This document shows, piece after piece, positions 1 to 8,667 of a stretch of 64,000 bases of DNA (within the stretch, counting starts at the first letter, position 1; each line of letters opens with the position of its first letter). This DNA comes from an uncultured Erythrobacter sp. (lineage in GTDB: Bacteria; Pseudomonadota; Alphaproteobacteria; Sphingomonadales; Sphingomonadaceae), in NCBI GenBank assembly GCA_947500645.1, contig CANMSD010000002.1, positions 744,001-808,000 of the forward strand. Direction: 5' to 3'. A model generated the notes under the pieces. That model worked only from the letters and a program-made list of their open reading frames with translations. It was not told where the DNA came from and ran no database searches. A program made the translations under genes and the position numbers.

Positions 1-1
1 C

Positions 2-88
2 GAAGGCGAAACAGTCCTGCTGGTGCGCCGCGAAGAAGGCACATTCTTCGCCATTCGCTATGAAAACCGCTTGCTCGAGTTAAATTAG
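2..88 (+). CDS. C-terminal end of a YqiJ-like OB-fold membrane protein (partial)
   Basis: An open frame enters from the left edge and stops at TAG 86-88. The last 28 residues (ending ENRLLELN) contain the stretch VLLVRREEGTFFAIRYEN, which reads as beta strands of a small OB-fold. The gene lies 36 bases before a flotillin. In enterobacteria the flotillin yqiK follows yqiJ, an inner-membrane protein with a C-terminal OB-fold of the NfeD type, so this is most likely the YqiJ partner. The family call rests on context plus a short fragment. The N-terminal membrane part is outside the window. Confidence 0.55.
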   Translation, partial: EGETVLLVRREEGTFFAIRYENRLLELN

Positions 89-124
89 GCCCAGCTCATA
101 AATTGAAACTTCATAGGAGAGAAA

Positions 125-1882
125 ATGCCAGAATTTTTAGACTTAGCTATACTTATCGGCGCGGGCCTGTTGTTCTTCGTCATTGTGGTAGGGCTGCTTA
201 CGCGGCTATATCGCAGAGCGTCGAAGGAAATCGCCTTTGTGCGGACCGGTGTTGGCGGCGAGAAAGTCGTGATGAATGGCGGCGCGCTGGTGCTGCCAGT
301 GTTCCACGAGACGATGCCGGTCAATATGAACACTTTGGTGCTCGCCGTGGTTCGCCGCGATGGAGAGGCGCTCATCACGCTCGACCGGTTGCGGATCGAT
401 GTGAAGGCAGAATTCTACGTCCGCGTCCGCCCGGACTCAGAAGCGATTGCGATGGCGGCGCAGACCCTGGGTCAGCGTACGATGCAGCCAGAAATGCTGA
501 AAGACCTCGTCGAAGGTAAATTCGTCGATGCGCTGCGCTCAGTCGCGGCGGGTATGAGCATGAACGAGTTGCACGAACAGCGCGCTGACTTCGTACAAAA
601 AGTGCAGCAGGTCTCCTCAAACGATCTGGCCATGAACGGTCTGGAATTGGAATCGGTCTCGCTGACCGGTCTTGACCAGACGAGCATTGAGCATTTCAAC
701 GCCAACAACGCGTTTGACGCTGAGGGTCTTACCAAGCTCACCGAGCAGATCGAAGCACGCAAGAAACTGCGCAACGATATTGAGCAGGACACGCGGGTCG
801 AGATGGAAACGAAGAACCTTGAGGCCGATACTAAATCGTTCGAAATCGGCCGGGACCAGGAATACGCAAGGCTTGCTCAGGAACGTGAAGTCGAAGTGCG
901 CCGTGCGGCTCAAATGGCGGAAATCGCGCGCGAGCAGGCCGAGCGTCAACGCGAAGCCGATGCCGCCCGGATTGAGGCGAAGAAGCAGGTCGATGCCCAG
1001 CAGATCGAGGCTGACCGTCTGGTGGAAGAGGCTCGTATCGATCAGACCCGAGCGCTCGAAATCGCGCGTCAGGAACAGCAGATCGCGGTTCAAAACAAGA
1101 GCCGTGAGGAAAGTCAGGCCAAGGCAGAGGCCGATGCGGCCCGGGCCAAAGCGGTGGCTGCTGAAGAGCAGGTCGCAACCTCTCGTGAGAGCGAGATTGC
1201 AGAACGTCAGAAGAAGATCGAACTGATCGAAGCGGCCAAACAGGCTGAACGCGATGCCATTGGTATCAAGGTTGAGGCAGAGGCTGAAAAGGATGCAGCG
1301 ACCAACCGTGCTGAAGCCGCGCGGCTCGAAGCGAAGGGTGACGCGGATGCTGAAATCCTCCGCGCCGAAGCCGACCGTGTTCGTTTCGAAGTTGAGGCAG
1401 CCGGTCAGGAAGCGATCAACGAAGCGGCAAACATCCTCTCGATGGATCAGATCAGCCTGCAGACCAAACTGGCGCTACTCAAAGTCCTGCCAGAGGTCAT
1501 TCGCGAAAGCGCGAAACCAATGGAGGCGATCGACTCGATCAAGATCGTGCAGGTTGACGGGCTTACCAACGGTGGCTCTGGTAAGAGCGGCTCAGGCGCG
1601 GGCAACGGTGCGGCTGCTGGCGGCGGCTCAGGCAATCTTGCCACGGACGCTGTGTCAGCAGCGCTCGCTTACCGCGCTCAGGCTCCCGTGCTTGATGGCT
1701 TGATGAAAGAGCTGGGCCTCAATGGTTCTTCGCTGGGCTCGTTAGTAAAAGCAGCAGCGAAAGAGGAGGCTGGCCTCTCGGGAGAAATCCGAGGCGAAGC
1801 ATTGGTTGCGAATGACGAAGCTGAAGAAAAGCCAGCCATCGAAGCGGCCGATCATAGCGAAAGCGAAGAAGCCGCCGAATAA
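125..1882 (+). CDS. Flotillin-family SPFH protein (YqiK-like)
   Basis: This 585-residue protein has one N-terminal membrane segment (about residues 5-25), then an SPFH/band-7 domain (about 30-190). A long charged coiled coil rich in Ala, Glu, Arg and Gln follows (about 195-430). After it come a conserved flotillin segment with repeated Ala/Glu, a Gly/Ser-rich linker (about 480-505) and an acidic tail ending in SESEEAAE. Flotillins oligomerise on the inner membrane and organise ordered microdomains. The start is ATG 125, with AGGAGA close upstream. It probably forms a two-gene unit with the OB-fold protein before it, and a clear intrinsic terminator follows at 1909-1946. The specific client proteins cannot be told from sequence. 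Confidence 0.9.
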   Translation: MPEFLDLAILIGAGLLFFVIVVGLLTRLYRRASKEIAFVRTGVGGEKVVMNGGALVLPVFHETMPVNMNTLVLAVVRRDGEALITLDRLRIDVKAEFYVRVRPDSEAIAMAAQTLGQRTMQPEMLKDLVEGKFVDALRSVAAGMSMNELHEQRADFVQKVQQVSSNDLAMNGLELESVSLTGLDQTSIEHFNANNAFDAEGLTKLTEQIEARKKLRNDIEQDTRVEMETKNLEADTKSFEIGRDQEYARLAQEREVEVRRAAQMAEIAREQAERQREADAARIEAKKQVDAQQIEADRLVEEARIDQTRALEIARQEQQIAVQNKSREESQAKAEADAARAKAVAAEEQVATSRESEIAERQKKIELIEAAKQAERDAIGIKVEAEAEKDAATNRAEAARLEAKGDADAEILRAEADRVRFEVEAAGQEAINEAANILSMDQISLQTKLALLKVLPEVIRESAKPMEAIDSIKIVQVDGLTNGGSGKSGSGAGNGAAAGGGSGNLATDAVSAALAYRAQAPVLDGLMKELGLNGSSLGSLVKAAAKEEAGLSGEIRGEALVANDEAEEKPAIEAADHSESEEAAE

Positions 1883-1908
1883 GGCGCGCTCTTCACCGAC
1901 TTTCAAGG

Positions 1909-1946
1909 CCTCCCGGTTAGCATTACGCTGATCGGGAGGTTTTTTT
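1909..1946 (+). terminator. Intrinsic terminator after the flotillin gene
   Basis: CCTCCCG (1909-1915) pairs perfectly with CGGGAGG (1933-1939) across a 17-base loop, and seven T residues follow at 1940-1946. It sits 27 bases after the flotillin stop. The T tract ends exactly at the next ATG, so the terminator overlaps the next gene's translation signals. Confidence 0.85.
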
Positions 1947-1949
1947 ATG
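1934..1949 (+). promoter_or_regulatory. Shine-Dalgarno of the DUF4259 gene inside the terminator stem
   Basis: GGGAGG at 1934-1939 is a strong Shine-Dalgarno match, seven bases before ATG 1947. The same bases form the 3' arm of the flotillin terminator hairpin. In a read-through transcript the ribosome site would be paired. It would be free only in a transcript starting after the 5' arm, or if the hairpin is opened. Confidence 0.7.
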
Positions 1950-2597
1950 GGTGCTTGGGGTTCAGGTCCGTTTGAGAATGATGATGCGCTTGATTTCGTC
2001 AGCGAGATCACAAGTGTCGACGATTTGGTGCGAGAGGTCGCGTTCGAAGATGTTGGTGATAAGCTGGAGGCAGATCGTGCTTCCCGTGCACTGGTCGTCG
2101 GTGAATGTGTCGCGGCCATGCGGGGTCATCCTATCAAGGATATGCCTGAAGACCTGATTGAGCGCGTGCTTACATTCGGCATGCTATCGCCCGAGCTGTT
2201 CGAAAACACGCGCGACAGCATTTCCATGGTGATCAGCAGCAGTGAACTCGCCGAGCTTTGGGGCGAGAGCGATGATCGCGGTGCTTTCAACCGGTCAGTT
2301 ACTGATCTGATAGAACGGCTCAATCAGCCTGCAGGGAAGCCCAACAGGCCAAGCAAAAGGAAGCCCAAAACCAATCCATCGCCTTGCCTGATCTGCGACA
2401 AGGAAATGGGCGCGGAGTTCACATCGTTCGATATCACGCTAGAGATCGATTACGGTATCAGCGAGGGTGGCAGCGTACATCTCGCCTGCCTAAACGCAGC
2501 GCTTCATCCGAAATACATCATCCAGAACTGGAAGTTTGACGAGGATGAGGTCGACGCGCTCGTCGACGGAATCTTAGGCGACGAAAATAGCGATTAA
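1947..2597 (+). CDS. DUF4259 domain protein with a CxxC-containing C-terminus
   Basis: The 216-residue protein opens with MGAWGSGPFENDDALDFV, the hallmark start of DUF4259 proteins, whose function is unknown. The N-terminal two thirds are acidic and helical. A basic linker (about residues 130-143) leads to a C-terminal part with Cys147-x-x-Cys150 and a further Cys, possibly a small metal site. There is no signal peptide, so it should be cytoplasmic. The start codon directly abuts the T tract of the flotillin terminator. The TAA stop overlaps the galU stop on the other strand by four bases. No role can be assigned. Confidence 0.75.
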   Translation: MGAWGSGPFENDDALDFVSEITSVDDLVREVAFEDVGDKLEADRASRALVVGECVAAMRGHPIKDMPEDLIERVLTFGMLSPELFENTRDSISMVISSSELAELWGESDDRGAFNRSVTDLIERLNQPAGKPNRPSKRKPKTNPSPCLICDKEMGAEFTSFDITLEIDYGISEGGSVHLACLNAALHPKYIIQNWKFDEDEVDALVDGILGDENSD

Positions 2598-3475
2598 TTT
2601 AGTAAGCGCTCAGCCATTGCCCGCACATCTGCACCCATGTCGTCGCGTTCCAGTGCGAGTGCGAGGGTCGCTTCGACAAAGCCGGTCTTGCTGCCACAGT
2701 CATAGCGGTTGCCGTCGAATGTTACCGCGTGGAACGGCTGCGTGCCGATCATCCGCGCCATGGCATCGGTCAACTGGATCTCTCCGCCTGCACCTTTGCC
2801 TTGCGTTTCCAGCGTGCGCATGACTTCTGGTTGCAGGATGTAGCGACCGGAGATGATCTTGTTGGACGGCGCTTCCTCTACCGGCGGTTTTTCGACCAGC
2901 CCCTTTACTTCGGTAAGGGCACCTAGCTCGGCTCCCGGATCGATCACGCCGTAGCTTGAGACTTCCTCATGCGGCACTTCGAGCACGCTGATGAGATTGC
3001 CGCCGGTCTGATTGTAGGCGTCGACCATCTGCTTCATGCATCCGGTCCCGCCCCTTTTCCCGACCATCAGCTCATCGGGAAGGAAAATCGCGAAGGGATC
3101 ATCGCCCACAATGGCGCGCGCGCACCAGACGGCATGACCCAGACCCATCGGCACTTGCTGGCGCACTGTGATGATATCGCCGGGTGTGAAGCGGCTGGAA
3201 TCGAGCACGCCCAAGTCCTTGCCACGCTCTTCCATCGTGGTCTCAAGCTCGTAGGCGACATCGAAATGCTCTACGATCGCGGTCTTGCCGCGCCCCGTAA
3301 CGAAGATCATCTGCTCGATCCCGGCCTCGCGCGCTTCATCGACCGCATATTGGATCAGCGGGCGGTCCACGATGGGCAGCAATTCCTTTGGGATTGCCTT
3401 GGTCGCGGGCAGGAAGCGTGTGCCGAGACCCGCAACGGGGAAGACGGCCTTCTTGATCGGTTTGTGAGTGCTCAT
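2594..3475 (-). CDS. galU: UTP--glucose-1-phosphate uridylyltransferase
   Basis: GalU makes UDP-glucose from UTP and glucose-1-phosphate, the precursor for exopolysaccharide and LPS sugars. The 293 residues match the family length. The nucleotide-binding motif GLGTRFLPATKAIPKE lies at residues 16-31, followed by the conserved IEQMIFVTGRGK and GLGHAVWCA segments. It is transcribed away from murA across a 114-base divergent promoter region. The gene is convergent with the DUF4259 gene and shares TTAA as both stops. UDP-glucose production fits the surface-polysaccharide genes elsewhere in the window. Confidence 0.96.
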   Translation of the reverse strand: MSTHKPIKKAVFPVAGLGTRFLPATKAIPKELLPIVDRPLIQYAVDEAREAGIEQMIFVTGRGKTAIVEHFDVAYELETTMEERGKDLGVLDSSRFTPGDIITVRQQVPMGLGHAVWCARAIVGDDPFAIFLPDELMVGKRGGTGCMKQMVDAYNQTGGNLISVLEVPHEEVSSYGVIDPGAELGALTEVKGLVEKPPVEEAPSNKIISGRYILQPEVMRTLETQGKGAGGEIQLTDAMARMIGTQPFHAVTFDGNRYDCGSKTGFVEATLALALERDDMGADVRAMAERLLN

Positions 3476-3589
3476 GTGGTCAGCGTTACGGAAGCGGAGA
3501 GAGCCGCGTCAACTCTCCCATTCGGCTTGCTGGCATACGACATTTGCGACAGCGTTTGCGGATTGGGCGAATTTGGGTAAGGCGGCGCT

Positions 3590-4870
3590 ATGGACAAATT
3601 GCTTATTCGGGGCGGCAACCGCCTTTCAGGAACCCTGCCGATTTCTGGCGCGAAAAATGCTGCACTGACGCTGATTCCCTGCGCGCTGCTGACCGAAGAG
3701 CCGCTGACTCTGCGCAACCTGCCGCGCCTTGCGGACATCGACGGGTTCCAACACCTGATGGGGCAGTTTGGCGTCTCGGTCAGCATTCAGGGCAAACGTC
3801 CGGAAGACTTTGGCCGGGTGGTCACGTTTGAGGCGCAGCGACTGACGTCCAATGTCGCGCCTTACGATCTGGTTCGCAAGATGCGCGCGTCGATCCTGGT
3901 GCTCGGCCCCATGCTGGCACGCGCAGGCGAGGCGACCGTATCGATGCCCGGTGGCTGCGCCATCGGTAACCGTCCGATCGACCTGCACTTGAAAGCGCTT
4001 GAAGCGTTCGGCGCGGAGATCGAGCTTGCTCAGGGCTACGTAAAAGCCATTGCGCCCGATGGTGGTCTGCCGGGCGGCGACTTCGATTTCCCGGTCGTGT
4101 CCGTCGGTGCAACCGAAAATGCGGTGATGGCTGCGGTACTGGCGAATGGCACAAGCCGCCTGTTCAATGCCGCGCGAGAGCCTGAAATCGTCGATTTATG
4201 CAATCTGCTCAGCGCGATGGGCGCGGAGATTGAGGGCATTGGGACGTCCGACCTCACTATACACGGCGTCAAACGACTCAACGGAGCCACCTATAAGGTG
4301 ATGGCCGACCGGATCGAAGCGGGCTCCTATGCCTGCACAGCCGCGATCACGGGCGGTGAAGTGCGGCTCGAAGGTGCAAATGCCGGAGAGATGTCGGCAA
4401 CGATCCACGCGCTCCGGAACATGGGTGTTCATGTCGACGAGGATGCGAAAGGTATCAATGTCGCCGCCAACGGAGAACTCAAGGCGACCGATCTCACCAC
4501 TGCGCCCTATCCAGGTCTCGCCACCGATATGCAGGCGCAATTGATGAGCCTGCTGTGCAAGGCTGAGGGCACTAGCGTGCTCAAGGAAACGATCTTCGAG
4601 AACCGCTTCATGCACGTGCCTGAGCTTAGCCGCATGAGTGCGGATATCTCGACAGAAGGTCGCACGGCTATCGTGAAGGGCCCGGTCAACCTTACTGGGG
4701 CCGAGGTGATGGCGACCGACCTACGCGCTTCGATGAGCCTGATTATCGCGGCGCTTGCGGCGGAGGGGGAGACGACTGTGCGGCGGATTTATCATTTGGA
4801 TCGTGGATATGAGCGGCTGGAGGAAAAGCTGCAACTGGTTGGCGCGGATATCGAGCGCGTCGACGATTGA
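3590..4870 (+). CDS. murA: UDP-N-acetylglucosamine 1-carboxyvinyltransferase
   Basis: MurA transfers enolpyruvate from PEP to UDP-GlcNAc, the first committed step of peptidoglycan synthesis, in the cytoplasm. The 426 residues and the two-fold inside-out barrel pattern match the family. The catalytic Cys123 is present in [13 protein letters not shown], so this is the fosfomycin-binding Cys form rather than the Asp form. The N-terminal [12 protein letters not shown] and the later [14 protein letters not shown] motif are conserved. ATG 3590 is preceded by a GGCGG-like ribosome site. It stands alone on this strand and is convergent with the GNAT gene. Confidence 0.97.
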   Translation: MDKLLIRGGNRLSGTLPISGAKNAALTLIPCALLTEEPLTLRNLPRLADIDGFQHLMGQFGVSVSIQGKRPEDFGRVVTFEAQRLTSNVAPYDLVRKMRASILVLGPMLARAGEATVSMPGGCAIGNRPIDLHLKALEAFGAEIELAQGYVKAIAPDGGLPGGDFDFPVVSVGATENAVMAAVLANGTSRLFNAAREPEIVDLCNLLSAMGAEIEGIGTSDLTIHGVKRLNGATYKVMADRIEAGSYACTAAITGGEVRLEGANAGEMSATIHALRNMGVHVDEDAKGINVAANGELKATDLTTAPYPGLATDMQAQLMSLLCKAEGTSVLKETIFENRFMHVPELSRMSADISTEGRTAIVKGPVNLTGAEVMATDLRASMSLIIAALAAEGETTVRRIYHLDRGYERLEEKLQLVGADIERVDD

Positions 4871-4884
4871 CTTTGTGAGAGCGG

Positions 4885-5301
4885 CTAGATCTCTAGTCCC
4901 ATGCTGACCCGGTCTTCGACTGCAAAGCCCAGCTCTTTGTAGAACGCCGCGACCGCCTCATTGCCGGCGCGAATTTGCAGATTCACTTTGTTGCAGCCAC
5001 GCCGGTCGAGTTCCTCGATGGCATGGTTGACTAACAACCGTCCAATGCCGGAACGCTGACGTCGCGGGTCGACGGCTACGGAATACAGCCAGCCACGATG
5101 ACCGTCCCAGCCAGCCATAATCGTTCCAACGACCGCTCCTGTATCGTCTTCAGCCACCCAAAGTAATTCGTCGTTCTGTGCCAATTTCAACGCGATGGCT
5201 TGCTCGGCACGATTTCGTGGAGGGTCGCTGGGAAAGACTGTCCGCCACAATTGATCCACGCCCGCGAAATGCTCCTCTCTGTAATTTAAAATCTGGGTCA
5301 T
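4885..5301 (-). CDS. GNAT-family N-acetyltransferase
   Basis: A 138-residue GCN5-related acetyltransferase. The acetyl-CoA binding core is visible in VAVDPRRQRSGIGRLLVNHA (R/Q-x-x-G-x-G/A motif), followed by NLQIRAGNEAVAAFYKELGF, typical of small-molecule or peptide acetylating members. I start it at ATG 5301 (MTQILNYREE) because this ATG overlaps the stop of the upstream ribbon-helix-helix gene as ATGA. An in-frame start at 5325 is possible but lies inside that gene. The two genes are probably co-translated. The substrate is unknown. Confidence 0.85.
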   Translation of the reverse strand: MTQILNYREEHFAGVDQLWRTVFPSDPPRNRAEQAIALKLAQNDELLWVAEDDTGAVVGTIMAGWDGHRGWLYSVAVDPRRQRSGIGRLLVNHAIEELDRRGCNKVNLQIRAGNEAVAAFYKELGFAVEDRVSMGLEI

Positions 5302-5534
5302 TTTGTAAGCTCCGATACCAGCCAAACCCGTATCGCTCCGGCTAGGCCCGGGGGCGTATCGGCAGCGATCCGTTCCTCGTCGATCCGAGCAACGAGCGCG
5401 TTAATGGGCATGTCTTCTGCCTCGGCGGCTTTCCGCAGCATGTCCCAAAATAGCGGCTCGAGACTGATCGATGTCTTGTGGCCGGCGATCTCGACAGAGC
5501 GTTTAACAGGAGGGTGATAGGGCGCTTGTGTCAT
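5298..5534 (-). CDS. Ribbon-helix-helix domain protein (RHH_4 type)
   Basis: A 78-residue protein in which KRSVEIAGHKTSISLEPLFW and the following helix NALVARIDEER match the RHH_4 family found widely in alphaproteobacteria. These are small putative DNA-binding proteins. The start at ATG 5534 (MTQAPYHPP) is chosen because the residues before it in the longer frame are not protein-like. It overlaps the GNAT gene by four bases (ATGA). The pair might act as repressor and enzyme, or as a toxin-antitoxin-like pair, but nothing here proves either. Confidence 0.8.
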   Translation of the reverse strand: MTQAPYHPPVKRSVEIAGHKTSISLEPLFWDMLRKAAEAEDMPINALVARIDEERIAADTPPGLAGAIRVWLVSELTK

Positions 5535-5602
5535 ATGCAAGTTGATAAGACACATGCAGGGAGCGGGATAGCAATATCTCCGCCGTGTACGCCAGAACGC
5601 GA

Positions 5603-5625
5603 AAACCCCGCTATGAGCGGGGTTT
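5603..5625. terminator. Perfect 10-bp hairpin between the RHH gene and tag
   Basis: AAACCCCGCT (5603-5612) pairs perfectly with AGCGGGGTTT (5616-5625) around a 3-base loop. On the minus strand the stem runs into TTTT, so it could be a weak terminator, or an attenuator in the leader of the RHH-GNAT transcript, whose first start codon is about 70 bases away. No gene ends next to it, which makes its role unclear. Confidence 0.5.
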
Positions 5626-5708
5626 GGTCGAGCACGGATATTCACGCTTTGAAAGAGCTACGCTTCTGGTAGCGTTATCGCACCCTGTAGGAAAACGAAG
5701 GCCATACT

Positions 5709-6314
5709 GTGGTGGAAATTGCGACGGATGAAGACGGAATTGCGCGCTGCAGTTGGGCCTGCGCGACCACCCAATATGAGCGCTACCATGACGAGGAGTG
5801 GGGCTACCCTGTCGGCGATGATCGCCGCCTGTTCGAGAAGATCTGTCTAGAAGGTTTCCAGTCTGGACTGAGCTGGCGCACCATCCTGGAAAAGCGCGAG
5901 AATTTTCGCGCTGCCTTCTACGATTTCGACTTTCACAAAGTGGCGAAGTTTGGCGAGGACGACGTAGAGCGCCTGCTTCAGGATGCGGGGATCATTCGCC
6001 ATCGCGGCAAGATCGAAGCGACCATCAACAATGCTCGGCGTGCAGTCGAGCTGATCGAAGAGACCGGCTCACTTGCCGCCTATTTCTGGACCTTCGAACC
6101 TGACGATCGGATGTGGGATGGTAGGGACATGCCTGGTTCGACACCGCAATCGGCAGCCCTATCCAAGGACTTGAAGAAACGCGGCTGGAAGTTTGTCGGT
6201 CCGACGACTGCCTATGCTTTCATGCAGGCGATGGGACTGGTGAATGACCACGCGCCCGGATGCGATGCGCGAGGCAAGGTTGAAGCGGCGCGGGATGCGT
6301 TCGAAGTGCCGTGA
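5709..6314 (+). CDS. tag: DNA-3-methyladenine glycosylase I
   Basis: Tag excises 3-methyladenine from alkylated DNA in base-excision repair. The 201 residues match the family. The zinc ligands seen in E. coli Tag are present: an N-terminal Cys in RCSWA, His in YERYHDEEWG, and the C-terminal His and Cys in NDHAPGC. The conserved GLSWRTILEKRENFRAAF segment is also there. The start is GTG 5709. It is a single gene with no obvious LexA box before it. Confidence 0.95.
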   Translation: MVEIATDEDGIARCSWACATTQYERYHDEEWGYPVGDDRRLFEKICLEGFQSGLSWRTILEKRENFRAAFYDFDFHKVAKFGEDDVERLLQDAGIIRHRGKIEATINNARRAVELIEETGSLAAYFWTFEPDDRMWDGRDMPGSTPQSAALSKDLKKRGWKFVGPTTAYAFMQAMGLVNDHAPGCDARGKVEAARDAFEVP

Positions 6315-6428
6315 GTTGACCGACTCCTCGATATGCTAGTCGGAAAGCATCGACGGCTAGGCCCATTGTTGGGTGGGAAGCTGAAATACCTCAACCGACC
6401 AATCTGATTTTCAGCGCTCTGCTTCCAA

Positions 6429-8363
6429 CTAGCGGAACCAATTGGCCATAGTTCTGGCAAAGGGAATGCGCTCGATCATGCGATTTCCTACAGAGCGCAA
6501 AACAGAATCCGCATATCCTGGAACCGACAGGATGGTGTTAACTCTTCTGGCATTGTCGATTGCGCGCCGCTCTGCCGCACGGTCTCCGCCGATTGCGTCT
6601 CCAACATTCACCAAAGCATCTGCGCTAGCGCGAACACCAGCAATCGTGTTGTCCAATAATCCGGTGGCGATCGCGGCGGGAAATTCAAATGCGGATGTTG
6701 ACCCTGGAATGCCGCCGGGCCGCGCGCTGATGTTGCGAATGCCATCCATCAGTGAGCTAGCCGTCTGGTTGCTTGGGTTTCCAGCCAAAGAGGCAATTCC
6801 CTGCAACCGGGCCAAAGCTGCCGTGGTTCGCGACATGTTGCTATTGGAAAAGGCTCCACGCGCATTGCGCAAATCATCCTGCAATGTTGAAGCATAACGC
6901 ACCACACGGAACATTTGCGCGGCGGCTTGTTCGTCATAATCATTGCCACGAATGGGTTGGGCAAAATGAGCGCCGCTGGCTGCCATATGGGCTACGAGAG
7001 TTTGCCATGCAGCAGCCTCGTCAACTGGATTGGTGCTTTGCTCCAATGTGTCCAGCGCATAAGCCAGCTGAGGATTGTCGCGCAATACATCCCGCTCGCT
7101 CAATAGCCCCAACATTTGGGCCGCACGTTGAGCATCTGCCGAGCTTGCCGATTGCGAATCCAGCGCCTCAATTGCAGATTGTACCAACTGCATACGTTCA
7201 GCATGAGTGCCAGCCTCCTCTAGTGCCGCCGTGCGCTCACTATACTCTGCGATAATCGTATCGAGCGCCGTCGTATCCGGCTTGATCAGCGGGTTGGTGA
7301 AACCGGCCAGTCGATTGGCCAACAGGGCAGGGAATGAGACGTTGGCGCTGTCCGTTGGCAAATAGATGACGCCGCCGTTAATCCATCCTGCGGTGCCCCA
7401 AGTCTCGCCCGGTCCTCTGTTTGGATATTGCGCCGAGAATATCTCTCCGCCATTGGCCCAATATCTCCATGTTACGCCGTTTGCTCCCTCCATCCGATAG
7501 CCGCGGGCGATTTGCATTCCTGGAGCATAGCCATGGTCGATCATGCGTTGGTTGGTGGCGGCGATATAAGCTGAGAGAGTTCCGTCTGCCTCCACTCGAA
7601 ATTCGATCTGACCGCCAATGCGGTCAATATCCCAAAGTCCTGCGATCCACGACCATTGAGCCTCAAGATCGGGCTCTTCCGGGCCACCGGAAATTTCACC
7701 CAACTCAACGGTCTCGCCACCCGTATCAGTGTCACCTGCGCGCGGGGTATCGCAGCCTTGTGGCCGGAATCTTTCCGACCTGTCCAGAGCTTGAACTGCC
7801 TCAAGATAATCCCGCCTTGCCTGCGCCGCATTGACCGTGCTGGAGCTTCCTGCCGCCTGCGCTGCATCGGCGCGCTGCTTGTATAATGGAACGATTTCAC
7901 GAAGCCTTACTAGATTCTGCTCTGCGTAGCTCGGGAAGCAAGCTTGCTTCCATTCAAACACGCGGATGCTCAATCTCGTCGGATTGCAATTATCTAGAGC
8001 CCTGTAGAGGTAGCTATTAACTGTACGAAAAGCCGCTCTCGCATCTGCCTCTCTCGCTATTTGATCCTGACTGCGTACTTGGCTCCCCGACGGCGCGGCC
8101 TCGGAGAACAAGGCGACATTCTGCTCCAATGTGGCGCGTGTTGCTCGCAGCTCAGCCACTAGTGGGAAATACACTCTCAGAACGCAGCGTTGATCCGTCG
8201 CAACTACGCGGGATTCGAAAAGACGTTTCATGCGCCTGACCGTTGGGCCATCTTGTGCCGCTGGCGCAGATTGCGCCCATGCAGCGCCTTGCAGCGGGCC
8301 ATCGGGCAATGGAACTGCAGTCAGCCCAAATACCATAACAACAAGCACAAAAAGCCGCATCAT
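6429..8363 (-). CDS. Large secreted or periplasmic protein of unknown function
   Basis: I do not recognise this 644-residue protein. It starts with a signal peptide (about residues 1-30, ending GAAWA-QS). Four Cys in the N-terminal 220 residues (in QRCVLR, DNCNP, QACFP and QGCDT) could form two disulfides. Residues about 235-340 are Trp/Gly-rich and look beta-stranded (WSWIAGLWDIDRIGGQIEF). The remainder is helical and Ala-rich. The gene reads somewhat AT-richer by eye than its neighbours and stands alone, with an unannotated 304-base spacer upstream. ATG 8363 and ATG 8360 are adjacent possible starts. Confidence 0.6.
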   Translation of the reverse strand: MMRLFVLVVMVFGLTAVPLPDGPLQGAAWAQSAPAAQDGPTVRRMKRLFESRVVATDQRCVLRVYFPLVAELRATRATLEQNVALFSEAAPSGSQVRSQDQIAREADARAAFRTVNSYLYRALDNCNPTRLSIRVFEWKQACFPSYAEQNLVRLREIVPLYKQRADAAQAAGSSSTVNAAQARRDYLEAVQALDRSERFRPQGCDTPRAGDTDTGGETVELGEISGGPEEPDLEAQWSWIAGLWDIDRIGGQIEFRVEADGTLSAYIAATNQRMIDHGYAPGMQIARGYRMEGANGVTWRYWANGGEIFSAQYPNRGPGETWGTAGWINGGVIYLPTDSANVSFPALLANRLAGFTNPLIKPDTTALDTIIAEYSERTAALEEAGTHAERMQLVQSAIEALDSQSASSADAQRAAQMLGLLSERDVLRDNPQLAYALDTLEQSTNPVDEAAAWQTLVAHMAASGAHFAQPIRGNDYDEQAAAQMFRVVRYASTLQDDLRNARGAFSNSNMSRTTAALARLQGIASLAGNPSNQTASSLMDGIRNISARPGGIPGSTSAFEFPAAIATGLLDNTIAGVRASADALVNVGDAIGGDRAAERRAIDNARRVNTILSVPGYADSVLRSVGNRMIERIPFARTMANWFR

Positions 8364-8667
8364 AGCCTATCCCCTGTTGACCCGGAGCTTATGGTGCCAG
8401 CTCGTCTGGGTCAATTGAGTGTACAGTACCATGACCCCAGTGGCTGAACGCGACTGGTACTTGTTTGATCTTGGGTGCTGGCGCTCAATCAGCAATAGGG
8501 CCGCAACTGGGTCGTGAGATGAACGCCCGTTCTTCGCGTGGATAGCCCAAAAACCGGACTGACCGCTAACGGCCCAAAAAGGAAGCTGTCTGAACGGCGG
8601 AGATGGGTCGCAAACCGACCTCGCCGCGATGTCGGACGCAGCCATGGCCTCGCAACTGCGTATCCAA
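8364..8667. other. Intergenic stretch without a recognisable gene
   Basis: These 304 bases lie upstream of the secreted-protein gene and downstream of phbB. No credible coding frame or tRNA was found. GCCCAAAAA occurs twice, at 8545-8553 and 8572-8580. The stretch may be degenerate repeat material of the kind common between genes in this group, but I cannot show that. Confidence 0.4.

Noticed and set aside
5626-5708. LexA-type box upstream of tag
   Set aside because: No GTTC-N7-GTTC spacing was found in the leader.
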